The notes beneath the pieces were generated by a model. That model saw only the letters and a list, made by a program, of their open reading frames with translations. It did not search any database and was not told the origin of the DNA. The position numbers and the translations under genes are program-made. DNA of 64,000 nucleotides from NCBI GenBank assembly GCA_950097015.1, contig CATNEN010000001.1:19286501-19350500 (forward strand), written 5' to 3'. Source of the stretch: Macrostomum hystrix (lineage: Eukaryota > Platyhelminthes > Macrostomidae). Below, one piece after another: positions 42,894 to 54,667 of the stretch. Every line of letters starts with the position of its first letter. The first letter of the stretch is position 1.

Positions 42894-44333
42894 ACAAAGC
42901 AGCCGAGCATAAGATGGAAGGTCAAAGATTTTCCCACGCCGATAGAACTTCATTTACGCACGTTGACTGGCCAGCTGTGTACTGACTCAATACTGACTAT
43001 CTACTAGTGGTCCTTAAGTAGTCCGTGACTCAATATTCTATGAGATTCCGCCAACTGGCAAATGAGTATTAATGCAATATCGATACTGAAGTTGGCCAGA
43101 GATTAATCAATCCAGAGGAGATTTGCGGATTTAGGAAAAGTTTAGAGAGGCTTCTAAATTAAATTGCTATTCTTATTTTACTAAGTTCTAGTGCCTCGTG
43201 AGACTGGTTTTGGTTATGCACAGCCTTCTGAGCTAATGCCTTTAGGTAGCCGATTTTTATAATCGATTTTTAACAGGATTTCCAGCTTCTGTATTGCTTC
43301 TAGGGGAAATTTTCTCTCTAGAATTTTAAACGTCAAAAAGCGGGAAGCATTCAGTTTCGTGCCACATTTAGTTTGAATTAAGTGCCATTTAATGCATTCC
43401 GTTTTAGTCACCGATAGAACTGACGCATTAAAATTGAAGTTAAAGGAAACAAAAAATGGCTTAGAGTTTTTGTTTCCTGAAAGTCTGCCCATGAAATTTT
43501 GATGTATCTCGAGGATGGCTCAGCTGAGTTATGGTCCGACCGGTCAAGGTCCCATTATCGTTTCCAATCGACAGTGGCCTGGCAATACAAGCTCAATTGG
43601 CTGACCAATCATTTTACTCCACTTAGACACAGAGAAGCAGTTTTATCGTTGCGGCACATTTATCAATCAGCGTACTATGCAATTTGTGCTGTCTGACGTG
43701 GGTTTCGCGCCGGTTTTAAGTTTAGCTACATTTTTAGTAATATTCCATAAAAAACTTTTGCGTTTCAATTACCGTCTTTGAATGCCCAGGCAATATTTTT
43801 AATTAACACTTGTTTTATCTAAAAAGGTAATTAATTAATCGTAAAATGTTGACATTTGCAAACTATTTAGCAGAGTGCACACAGTGACATGCGGCTGGGA
43901 GCGTGCGATTGAGAATTCATTTGAAAGTATTTAAAGTTTTAAATCAAATGGTTACCAGGAAAAAGTAGACCCTAAACTCAACTCAACAAAGTAAGTAATT
44001 TGCTTTTCCGGTTAATAACAAGACAATTAGTCGACTTTAACAAAAAATTGTAAAAAAATTGTTTTAGAGTACATTAAAAGGATCCTTTTCAGTGATTTTT
44101 GTCCTTTTATGAACAATTTATTATATTTATTTTATATCATACAGTTTAATAAGTTGTCACTAATTTATGAGTTGTGATTTCCATCCGATTTAACGTGAGG
44201 CCTAAATTCGTATTTTAATGGATAACAAATAAATTGTCGTATGGAATGAAGTAACACTCCAAATAGTTTTGCGTAGTAAAAAATTAATTTCTTGCAAGAT
44301 ATTTATAAATATATTGTATTCCCAACATAAAAA
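42894..44333. other. Spacer before CCDC175
   Basis: AT-rich unique sequence. A 92-codon minus frame (43214-43492) and a 65-codon plus frame (43499-43696) have no recognisable domain. The CCDC175 promoter should lie in the last few hundred bases, but no clear core element stands out. Confidence 0.5.
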
Positions 44334-47300
44334 ATGTCTGAGGGTACAGAATTGCTATCGATTGTGGAGGTGAAAGAAGTTCTTGTAGCAGCACAACGGC
44401 TCAACGAATTGGGTCAGTACAAATGCTTGTCAAATTCGATGAGTGTATTGTACAAAAATGAAATTGGATCAAAGCTATTTTTGCATGGCATTGTCATCTC
44501 TTTTTTCTAACATTTACAGTAATAGAGAATAGAATTAATATTTTTTAATAATCAAATTTATATAATTGTGATGAAATAACTTAATTAATTTTGTCAAACA
44601 TTTTCTTTAATTGCAAAAAAGATTTAAATGGATTTGTAGTAAGGAATTATTGTAATGTTTATAATATTTCTATTATAACTTTTTTAGTTGTTACTTCTAT
44701 TTCTTATAGCTAATATTAATAATTAATTTGTTTTATTTTCACAAACACCATTATTTGCTATAAATTAAATATTTTCTAGTCAAATAAGTCAAATTATCTT
44801 CTCACAGAATATGTAATAATATTTCCTTTATTACATAGAACAATCTAAACTTTATTCGTATAATTTTCCATCACGCAGGAACTCGCATGCGAGCCGAGCC
44901 GTTTGATTTTCGAGAGACTGATGTCGGCCACATCGACGACATCATTGATGCGCTTCACGAATTGGTGAGACCACTGGCTCAAGATTAATTAATGCTCAAG
45001 AGTAACCCTTGCGAGATTTCGTAGCGAACAAAATAACCCTCTTTCTCATTTTTCTCCTCAATTCGCAGGAGCTGCACCGCAACAAGGCTAGAGACATCCT
45101 GGAAACTGAGACCATCAAGTGCTGCGCGGTGCGCCACAAACTGATGCACTATCCAGATGAGATCAACAGGGAGATTCACGGTTGGTGCTTACCGAGTTGC
45201 TGTGCATGTGGACGTGGCCCAACTGGGTCGGGCACTAGAGCACAATAAAATATACAATTTTTGTAAATCTCTTTAAAATACCCGGTAAAAATAGACTGTC
45301 AAGTTAACAGTAGAACTACCAAGGGGGCGGGGAACTCAAGAACACGGGCCAACGAGAATCAAGTCGCCAGCTCTTCAGACCGTCGAGATATTCAATGATT
45401 CTGGCCGAAGGTCAATTTTTTCCATAACCGCATGTGTAATTCAAACACCCTTATATACGAATTAGCACTGCGCCCCAGTGCGGCCTTGCCAGGCCTTCAA
45501 AATTGATCAGCATGTCACCCGAATGTGCCTGCATCAGCTCCGTCTTCGGTGGTCACCTACCATTATCTAGACGGACTGCTGGACCTTCAAGGGCTACAAC
45601 AGGTGGAACTAGGCCACTGTGGACACCCTGACGCGAATTTCTCCAATTTCACAGATCAAACCTAAATATTAGGCGCAGCTCAACCAGTACACAATGGCCT
45701 AGTCTGTCAACCAATCAGTCACCACCCAACGCTGTTGGCATTCAGGCGCTGCCAATTTTTTTTGGGGGGGGGAATATTCCTACTGTCAAGCATCAGAAAA
45801 AAGCCCTGAAAAAACTTTTTACCGTCCCAAACCCCGGCAGAGGCGGTGCGAGCTGCCCGCGCACTCAACGAGGACACAATCAACGGATTGAAGAATCAGC
45901 TGCAGGAGATCTTGGACGAGATTGAATACCTGGAGAATCACGCCAAGGAGCTGGACTCCGAGACGGACGGACTGGCGTGAGACCTTTAAAACAAAAAATC
46001 TTTACATTTTCAGAAGAGCTTGTACCTAGGTCAGATTTTTGTGACGCAATCCGCCCTCAGTCCCGAGCGTGACGTCATCAAGCTGGTTTTCGAAGCCGAA
46101 GTCGCCAAACTCAACGAGCGCCTCGCTGATAAAGCTGGCGAACAGATTTCGCTGAATGAGAACCGGGACACGGTTCGCGCCGCCAACGTCAACATCGTCG
46201 ACCTCGAGGAGGACGTTGTCCGGCTGAAGGAGCGCATGGTGGTGGAACGAGGGGAACACCGGGACACGAAGCAGAAGCTGGCGGATGAGACGGTGAGCGC
46301 TTGGGGATGGGTTAATGGGAGCTCGAAGTAGCGTAGCAGCAGATAGTATCTTAAAATAGTGAGCAATTCGGGCACGGATCAGGAACAGAATCTGGACATG
46401 GGATTTTTTTACTAGAGATGGAATTTAGTTTTACAGGTGGGATCTGGATCTAGACCAAGAGATAGGATCTTCATCTAATAATGGGATCAGGGGCTAGAGA
46501 TGGGATCTGGATCAATAAATGGGATATGAATCAAGAGATGTGATCTGGATCTAGAGATAGTATCTAGATCTAGAGATGGGGATCTGGATCAATAGATGGG
46601 ATATGAATAGAGAGATGGGGATCTGGATCAATAGATGGGATATGAATCGAGAGATGGGGATCTGGATCAATAGATGGGATATGAATCGAGAGATGGGGAT
46701 CTGGATCAATAGATGGGATATGAATCAAGAGATGATCTCGATCTAGAGATAGTATCTAGATCTAGAGATGGGATCGGGATCAATAGATGGGATATGAATC
46801 GAGAGATGGGATCTGGATCAATAGATGTGATATGAATCGAGTGATGGGATCTAGATCCAGAGATGGGATCGGAATCTAGAGATGAGATCGGATCAATAAA
46901 TGAGATTTAGATCGAAAGATCAGACATGAATCAAGATATGGGGATCTGGATCTAGAGATGGGATTGGGATCGATACTCGTAGATGGGATATGAATCGAGA
47001 GATGGGATCTAGATCTAGAGATGGGGATCGGGACAATAAGTGGGGTCCGAATCTAGAGATGGGATCTAGATCTAAAGATGGGATCTGGATCTAAAGATGG
47101 GATCTAGATCTGAAAATCGGATACAAATCTAGAGATGGGATCTAGATTTAGAGATGGGATCTGGATCTAGAGATGGGATCTGGATCTAGAGATGGGATCT
47201 AGATCTGGAGATGGGATCTAGATATAGAGATGGGATCTAGATCTAGAGATGGGATCTGGACTCACTAGGTCATGGGAGGTCAGGGGATCACTATCTAGAG

Positions 47301-50300
47301 GTATTGACAAACCATTCCATTTCCTTGCCGCAACAAACGCTGCAGGCGACCACTGTGCAAAAGTTCAACGCTCAAAAGGAGAAAAACGACGAGAAAAAGC
47401 AGGCGCTGGCTGAAGTCAGCGTCGAGCTGGCCGAGACAACCAAGGAGCGCAACGACCTGACCAAGGTGAGCCGAGTCAACTGAGATGCCTGTCTGTGATG
47501 CCTGAACTTCCTGAAAGGATGTCTGACCTGTCTGAGGTGATGTCCGAACCGCCTGAATGGATATCTGAACTAATTGAAGGGGTGTCTGAACTGCCCGAAA
47601 GGATTCTGAACTACCTGAATGGATGTCTTACCCGAAAGGATGTTAAACTGCCAGAAGGGATGTCTGAACTGCCTGAATGGATGTCTGAACTGCCTGAATG
47701 GATGTCTGAACTGCCTGAAGGGATGTTAAACTGCCTGAAGGGATGTTAAACTGCCTGAAGGGATGTTAAACTGCCTGAATGGATGTTAAACTGCCTGAAG
47801 GGATGTTCAACTGCCTGAAGGGATGTCTAAACTGCCTGAATGGATGTCTGAACTGCCTGAAGGGATGTCTGAACTGCCTGAAGGGATGTTAAACTGCCTG
47901 AAGGGATGTCTGAACTGCCTGAATGGATGTCTGAACTGCCTGAAGGGATGTTAAACTGCCTGAAGGGAACTGCCTGAAGGGATGTCTAACTGTCTGAAGG
48001 ATGTCTAAACTGCCTGGGTCCCTGAGACTCCTTAAGCCTGAAACTAAAGACTCAATGCCCACAATTTCCCCGCCTCTTCCCAACAGCAAAACCAGAAGCT
48101 GGAGCTGAAGAACGCCAGCCTGGAGTCCCAGGAGGCCGACAACCGGCTGAGAATCCAACGCCAGCTGGAGCGCAACAGAATGCTGCGGGATGAAATGTGA
48201 GTGCCGTGCAGCTCGATTCCCAATCGACAAGCTGAAATCCGCAAACCCCAAATCTATATATAATGTAAGATTTTAATTCCGCTGAATCCCGATCCACTAA
48301 ATCAAAATACACTGGATCCTAATCATTTAAATACCAAATCTGAATCAAAATCCTTTGAATCCCAATCCTTTGAATCCCAAAACACTGAATCACAATCCAG
48401 TGGATCCCAAACCACTGAATCACAATCCAGTGGATCCCAAACCACTGAATCCCAATCCACAAGATCCCTATCCACTGAATCCCAATCCACAAGATCCCAA
48501 ACCACTGAATCCCAATCCACAAGATCCCAAACCACTGAATCCCAATCCACAAGATCCCTATTCACTGAATCCCAATCCACAAGATCCCTATCCACCAGAT
48601 CCCAATCCACAAGATCCCAATCCACTGAATCCCAATCCACAAGATCCCAAACCACTGAATCCCAATCCACAAGATCCCAAACCACTGAATCCCAATCCAC
48701 AAGATCCCAAACCACTGAATCCCAATCCACAAGATCCCAAACCACTGAATCCCAATCCACTGAATCCCAATCCACAAGATCCCAATCCACTGAATCCCAA
48801 TCCACAAGATCCCAAACACTGAATCCCAATCCACAAGATCCCAATCCACTGAATCCCAATCCACAAGATCCCAATCCACTGAATCCCAATCCACAAGATC
48901 CCAATCCACTGAATCCCAATCCACAAGATCCCAATCCACTGAATCCCAATCCACAAGATCCCAATCCACTGAATCCCAATCCACAAGATCCCAATCCACT
49001 GAATCCCAATCCACAAGATCCCAATCCACTGAATCCCAATCCACAAGATCCCTATCCACTGAATCCTAAGCCACTAAATCCTAATTATCTGGATCCTAAT
49101 CCACTGAGTCTCTATTCTCTGAATCCCATTTACCTACACCCACCTGACTTACCCATCAACTCACCTTTTCCATGAAATCAAAGCCCGCTAAAAACTTTAT
49201 TCTGCAGTGAGCGAATCCGTCAGCTTAACAAATCGATGACAGAAAATCACCAGAGACTCATGGCCCAGATGAAAAAAACCGTCGAGGATTTCAACGACAA
49301 GAGTAAAAAGCAGGAGAGGCGCCGAGATTTCAGCATTCAGAAGAAAGGAGAGCTCAAAGACGGTGAGTATCGTGAATTGGGGTAAACGATGGTTCCTGAG
49401 CTCGAATACAAACCTCATTTCCTACCGCTTCAGTCCTGGAAGAAGCCCTGCTGGTGAGGGAGCAAGATGCTAAAAAAGTCCGCGAGATGAGCGAAGTGTG
49501 AGTTCATTTTTTCGTGTTTCTTTAGAAATATAAAAAAATTACAAGTATAATATTTACAGTAGAAACCCACGCAATTTACACCCGGGGGAATGACCGGAAA
49601 GTGGGTGTTTCAAATACCCACTGCCTACTACGATAGCTCCCAAACCCAATGACCCATATTCATAAAAGTCTACCATTTAGATTAACATTTTCTGCTCTTT
49701 ACGATGAACTAACTTTAAAGAAGAACCTAGTGACAAGGACAAATAAATATTTATTTGCAAAAGCCTCTTTGGCGAATCCACATCGGTTCAAAATTGTGCA
49801 AATTACCAAAGTAATCAATACATTATATTGATTATGTACTATTCTGGTATTTGAAACATGTGGCTTTTCTACTGTTTAGTGATGCAAAGAGGAACATTCA
49901 GCGCGATGTTTTATTAATGCAGTCAAAATATGAATTGAAACAGATCTTCAATTTCAGCCGGTAAAATATTCGATTTGTGATACTTTTAGGCTAGTCAGTC
50001 GCCCGCATTTCATCGATACAATGATCATTGATAATATTTGACACCACTAATCATTGATAGGTGTCAAAGTCGTTTTATCACCTCGCCACTGTCCTGTCTT
50101 TCAGTTTAACAGATGGATTCAGTGAACTCGATTGAGAATTCGCTCAATGGCAGAATGTACTGAGCGAGCTTGCTGAATAATGAAATTCACTTACACTTTT
50201 GCCACGCACCGTGATCTATTCTGTCGCTTTAATTTCACTCTTATGGATAATTATCTACTCTTCATTTAAGTTGATTAGAAATATTCTTGAAGATTTAGTT

Positions 50301-53300
50301 TTCAACTATCGGGGCGATGTTTCTAGCGGTCTGTACAATGGGCCAGTGTCTTTTTCGCTTTTGCTTCATCAGTCTGCTGATTGGAATTGTCACATTGTAT
50401 AGTTTCTTTTCAATGCTGCACAAGTTGTGGCTTCGTTTTCTGTTAGAGCTACGAGTAGATTCGAAAGGTTTAAAGGCGGTGGCGGCCTGCGGCGAGAGCA
50501 CGTTAATTTGGGGCGCAGTCGCGGAGAGAAGGCTTTGGGGGCTTCTAGTGCAATTCACACCCACGAGGGCCAACCCCCAAGACACAATGAGACAGTCAGC
50601 AGATGTACAGTCCCTGTGTAAGTATCGTGTTTGCGTGTGCTCACGATATGGGATGGTATATCGTGATGGTATCCCACTGATCACGATATGGTCACGACTC
50701 CTCGCTGGCTGTGGATTGACTATCGCCAAAAATAATGTACAAGTGCCCACTGCCCTCCTGCACATATTATTACAATAAGAATCCAGGTGGAAAGTTTTTT
50801 TTCTTATGGTTCTTCTGGAGGAACATAAGGAACACTTGGAGGAACACTTGGTGCTTGGAAATTCAAGATTTTCTGGACCCAATTGTCGTTAACGTTTGAT
50901 CTCCATGAACTACCCGCAGGCTTCAAGAGGCCCGCAACGATTTGGCCTCCAAAGCGGAGGACATTGGGCGGCTGCAGCAGGAGATCATCGACATGGAGAA
51001 CCGCCGAGTTGAGCTGGCTGATGCTCACAGGTGACTGACAAATTACTGCTGCGTTTAGATGCCTGAAAATCAAAATCAGCTAACATAAAATAGCATTAAA
51101 TGTGCATTGTGCATACGGCTTGAGTGCAAGCGCACGTGGCACGGTTTGATTGGCTGGGGAGTTTGCTGTCTGCCCTAAACCGGTCTAGACCGGGATGGGT
51201 GGTTAGCTGTTGACGTGGCTGTCTAAATAAATGAAAAGGTGCGCAGGCCTTTTCATGCCTTGCAATCTTTTCAACCTTCTAAATCACAACCGCTATGGTC
51301 TTCCTTTGGCCACGCTGCCTCAACACAAGCACTAATAGCATTATTACAATTCTAACCATCTTCTGATTGTTAATCTCTGGCTGTTATGCTGACGGCTGTC
51401 GTTTGGAGGTCTTTTAACGATTTTAACCTCCGTGTTCTGTTGATTCTAATTAAATTTCTAGTTTAATACGCTTGTACCATAACGTGACTAAATTTTTCTT
51501 TATAAAAATGAAACATTTTTGACGCCGTGAAAATGCAGGGCCGAGCAGGAGGGCTGGCTGAACCCCAGCGAGCAGTCGGAGGACAGGTATTTCCCACTTC
51601 CCAGCTCCCGTCACTTCTAGAGAACAAAGTAATCTACATTCACCAAATCCCTGAAATAACTCTCCACAAAATCGGGAGAACTCTAAACAGTGCAATTCTC
51701 CCACCTGCCGTCACCGTCAAGCGAGTCGCAGCAGCGGCTGACGCGGCTTTTCCGCGGCGGTCGCCAGCAAAAAATTGGCGCCTTCGATCCGCGCGCCGAC
51801 GCGCAGGAGATCCGGCGCACACTGGAGCTGCACCGGCGCCGGCGAGAGGAGGCGCGCAGGTCGCCGGCCGATTTCGGCTTGTAATTAACGCGGCGGAATC
51901 ACCTTGATTATTACAAGGCGTGTCTGAAAAGTAGCGTTACTTTTACTTGGTGCGGAGATTTGGTGCGCCGCTTCGACACAAGTTTGGTGTCCTTCGAAAG
52001 CCGCATGTATCTTATTTTAAATGATAAAGATTCAACTGATATCGATTTGGATGTATATATGCATTTGAGTAGTGCGAGCGCTTTCAAACGACACCAAACT
52101 TGTGTCCATGCGACTTACTAAAAGTCCGCGGCAAGTTAAAGTAGCAATTATTTTGCGGACAACCCCTCGTAGAAGTGTTGGAAGTGTTGTTTTACTGAAA
52201 CTGTAACTTAAACTGCCATTTCTGTGCATATTCCTATAAGCATTATATCGATTATAAGAAAAGAGAATAGTGTATTGCATTTGCAACCTTAGCTAGAATT
52301 GTGTAACGTTTTCAGTACTAAAAAAGACCAACACTGCTGAGTTACTCTCTATTTTCTTCAGCGCACTCTATTTAATTTCCTAGCCAAGAAAATCTACCAA
52401 ATGACCTCTTTTAGGTCCATCCATTTTAAAGTTGTTATGTTACGCACAAATCATAATTTTGCCAGCACACGAGTAGTGAAAAACTAGAACAACTATTCAC
52501 CTAAATCATGATTCGCTGATAATATATTCACAGGTCCGCTGTGTTGATGTTTAACAAGCAGATCGCCGAAATGAAGGAACAGCTGACCAGAGAGCGAAGC
52601 GAAAGGTGAGATTTCTTCTTCACACTAACAGTAACGTAGCCAGAATGAGCGATAAGGTCTTAGTAAGAAAACAAAATAATTTTCAGAATGACTATTCAGG
52701 ACACAAACGACAAGCTGCAGGACACAATCGACAAGTTCAACAAGGAGCAGAACGCCTTCAATCGCCAGATGAACAAGCTCATCACGGATCTCAAGCACGA
52801 AAATGTCGCGCTTAACGACGAGGTGATTGCACAGCGCCCAATATGACTGTGGCCTCGCCACGGAATTGAGCTTGGTGCACGGAATGTGTTACCGTTCCTC
52901 TACTCACCTCATATGTGTTCTGCAATACCAAATCTCTAATGTGGCAGAGCAAAATAGCTGATTATGGCTCATTTCCCCCCATAATCGTACCCTCCCAGTG
53001 ATTAAAATGTATCACATGAGTAAATGCCAAATCTGTCGCTTATCCCCCTAACAGCACAACCAGCTTGTCGGCAAGATTAAAGAGGATACAGACCGGCGTG
53101 TCAGGCTGGAGGGCGAGATAGAGCATGGACGACGCGACTTCGCGGCCGTGACGAAGCAGAAGGAGGGCGTCATCGACTTCCTCGAGCGAGATCTGCAGCG
53201 ACTTAGCAGCGACAGGGCCCAGCGCAGTCGCGAGCTTGAGGAGCTACTGCCCAAGTTCACCGAGTTTGAAGCCTTCTTCGAGCGCACGCTGGCCGACTAC

Positions 53301-54242
53301 GAAGCGTTGAAGAAGGCGATCGTGGCACTGAAGAATCGCAAGACGGGCCTGGAGGAGAGCTCGCACCGCACTGACTCGCAGATCAGTCAGCTCACTGGCG
53401 AGATCTCGGAGCTGGAGCGGGAGAAGCAGCGGAAGCAGCAGCAGGCAGAGAGGCAGCTTGAGGAGCTGGCTGCGGAGCGGATGACGGCTGAGAAGGACAT
53501 CTACAAGCTCGGCTGCAAGCTCAAGACAGTACTGGAGGAGAACGCCCGGCTCCGCAACGGCATTCAGGGGTGCGCAATCAGGACTAGTGATGATCGCGGG
53601 GGGACCAAAACAACAGCTTGTATGGGGTGTACCAAAAAAGATTATAAAGGGGTATCCCAAATAACAGCTTCCAAAAGGGTCCCAAAATGGTGTAAATAGG
53701 GTTTTCAGAACAACAGTTTTTAATGGGTGTCCCAAAAATACTTTGCGTTGGGTGAAGTAAACAAGTCTGCATAGGTGTCCGAATTTTTTGCTTGCGTGAG
53801 GTGACCCAAAAATAATGTGCATGGGGGGGTGTCCCTAGCGACAGTATGAATGTGGTTATACGAGCTAGTTTTGGGGTTATAGTTTTTAGGGACCAGCTCG
53901 CAAAGCTGCGAGTGCTTACACAGCCGCTGAGAAAGATGAGATCTCTCATTCGATGACAGGTTCGAGCAGCGGATGGGCCGGATGCGACTCACCTGGGAGG
54001 CGGCGCTGCACTCCAAGGTGCGCCAGGAGGAGCGCCGAGTGGCCGCTCGGCAGGGTCTGGAGAGTGGGTGGCGGGATGACGCGGATATGCGCTCGGGATT
54101 CCAGGAGGCCGACCTGCGGCTGTTGGCCAACCTGGCCGACATCGTGGGCGAGACGGAGGCACGTGGCGCGGCGCTGGAGCGAGTCACGGACAGCCTGGTT
54201 GACGAGCTGCGCGGACTGGACGCATTCCTGCAGACAGCCTGA
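44334..54242 (+). CDS. CCDC175: CCDC175-like coiled-coil protein, 14 exons
   Basis: Exons: 44334-44412, 44879-44964, 45069-45180, 45841-45976, 46061-46292, 47346-47465, 48087-48196, 49208-49362, 49434-49497, 50920-51030, 52534-52605, 52687-52822, 53055-53569, 53960-54242. All phases match, giving 736 residues plus stop; human CCDC175 has about 790. The best match is N-terminal: HELELHRNKARDILETETIK, PDEINREIHEAVRAARALNE and ENHAKELDSE parallel the LEIESMEL, PNSIKRELEECVRDARRLN region of CCDC175. ELLPKFTEFEAFFERTLADY in exon 13 matches its C-terminal half. Nearly all of the protein is predicted coiled coil. The function is unknown; vertebrate expression is testis-biased, so a flagellar role is inference. 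The exon 5 acceptor (46060) was chosen by phase; 46018 also fits the phase but has a poorer context. Confidence 0.75.
46385..47275. repeat. 19-bp minisatellite, CCDC175 intron 5
   Basis: Copies of GATGGGATCTAGATCTAGA with drift to GATCAATAGATGGGATATGA. The core word GATCTAGAT is shared with the 15-bp satellite at 40590-42893. It fills most of the intron between 46293 and 47345. Confidence 0.9.
47500..48035. repeat. 21-bp minisatellite, CCDC175 intron 6
   Basis: Copies of GATGTCTGAACTGCCTGAAG plus G, alternating with a shortened GATGTTAAACTGCCTGAAGG. They start about 45 bp after the donor AAG/GTGAGC at 47466. Confidence 0.92.
48285..49115. repeat. 15/30-bp minisatellite, CCDC175 intron 7
   Basis: Alternating 15-mers AATCCACAAGATCCC and AATCCACTGAATCCC (a 30-bp higher-order unit, nearly perfect from 48800 to 49050). 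Both resemble the 15-mer AATCATCTAGATCCC of the satellite 6-8 kb upstream. Frames of 150-238 codons on both strands are artefacts of the array. Confidence 0.94.
49560..49870. repeat. Dispersed repeat copy, CCDC175 intron 9
   Basis: 49655-49735 is a diverged copy of the interspersed repeat at 7620-7700 (AAGTCTACCATTTAGAT, CTCTTTACGATGAACTA). The rest of the intron is AT-rich unique sequence. Confidence 0.55.
50450..50613 (+). other. Exon-like segment before CCDC175 exon 10
   Basis: An acceptor-like TTCGTTTTCTGTTAG (ends 50449) and a strong donor CCTGT/GTAAGT (50614) bound an open segment whose phase (2) fits exon 10 at 50920 or the segment at 51539. It encodes a basic, glycine-rich, probably disordered peptide. 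The upstream frame closes at 50400 without an ATG, so it cannot start translation by itself. It could be an alternative exon or a nested gene. Confidence 0.3.
51539..51884 (+). CDS. Possible alternative 3' exons of CCDC175 or nested gene
   Basis: Segments 51539-51586 (48 nt, after acceptor AAAATGCAG) and 51722-51884 (after acceptor CACCGTCAAG, ending TAA) join in phase with each other and with CCDC175 exon 10 (phase 2). They would give a 471-residue short isoform ending GAFDPRADAQEIRRTLEL and ARRSPADFGL. The GC-rich codon use and charged helical content look coding. The 48-nt piece would also be phase-neutral as a cassette exon before exon 11. I do not recognise the domain, and a separate gene nested in the intron is possible. 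Confidence 0.45.
51885..52533. other. CCDC175 intron 10, 3' part
   Basis: AT-rich. GACACCAAACTTGTGTC-like words occur in opposite orientation near 51976-51995 and 52089-52108 (CACAAGTTTGGTGTCCTTCG and its near complement), forming a small inverted repeat of about 130 bp overall. No gene is seen. Confidence 0.45.
52845..52910 (-). mobile_element. tRNA-derived SINE copy, CCDC175 intron 12
   Basis: On the minus strand, GGAACGGTAACACATTCCGT and AGCTCAATTCC, then GTGGCGAGGCCACA, match the SINE at 8300-8400. It starts about 25 bp after the donor GAG/GTGATT at 52823. Confidence 0.55.
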
Positions 54243-54484
54243 GTAGATTTGTAATAAAAACTCAATTATTATTAATTATTAAGCTACAAGAACTTCCAAG
54301 TTGAGATTAGTTAAAAAACTTGACGCTACCTAAAATTTAACTTTAACTGATGTACAAATATAAAATAAATAAAAAGCCCAAGTTACGATTCGTACATTAT
54401 TTGGCTTTCGTTTTCGCAAACACGAATGAGTTTTATTACAGGCTGAGCATTCAATCAACAAAAAATTTTTTTTTCATCAGTGAT

Positions 54485-54665
54485 GTGTGATTTCTATTCA
54501 CCACTACTCAGTGCTCGGTGAATCAGTGCTAGGTGAATCAGTGCTGGGTGAATCAGTACTGAGTGAATCAGTGCTTGGTAAATGAGCGCTGGGTGAATAA
54601 GTGATGCGTCAATCAGAGCTGGGTGAATTGGTGTTTGATGAATCAGTGACGATTGCTGGGTTAAT
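54485..54665. repeat. 15-bp minisatellite after CCDC175
   Basis: About ten imperfect copies of GTGAATCAGTGCTGG. They directly abut the open frame with the AlkB signature, so that LINE piece begins inside or beside a tandem repeat. Confidence 0.75.
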
Positions 54666-54667
54666 CA

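Noticed and set aside
45440-45780. Possible transposase remnant in CCDC175 intron 3
   Set aside because: The GC-rich stretch looks once-coding, but no frame gives a motif I can name and stops are frequent.
48323-49059. Long minus-strand frames of 150-238 codons with WD and GLG periodicity
   Set aside because: They are translations of the 15/30-bp array in all frames of both strands and have no support as protein.
50295-50882. 195-codon minus-strand frame in CCDC175 intron 9
   Set aside because: No recognisable domain, and it lies antisense to a better-supported exon-like segment with a strong donor.
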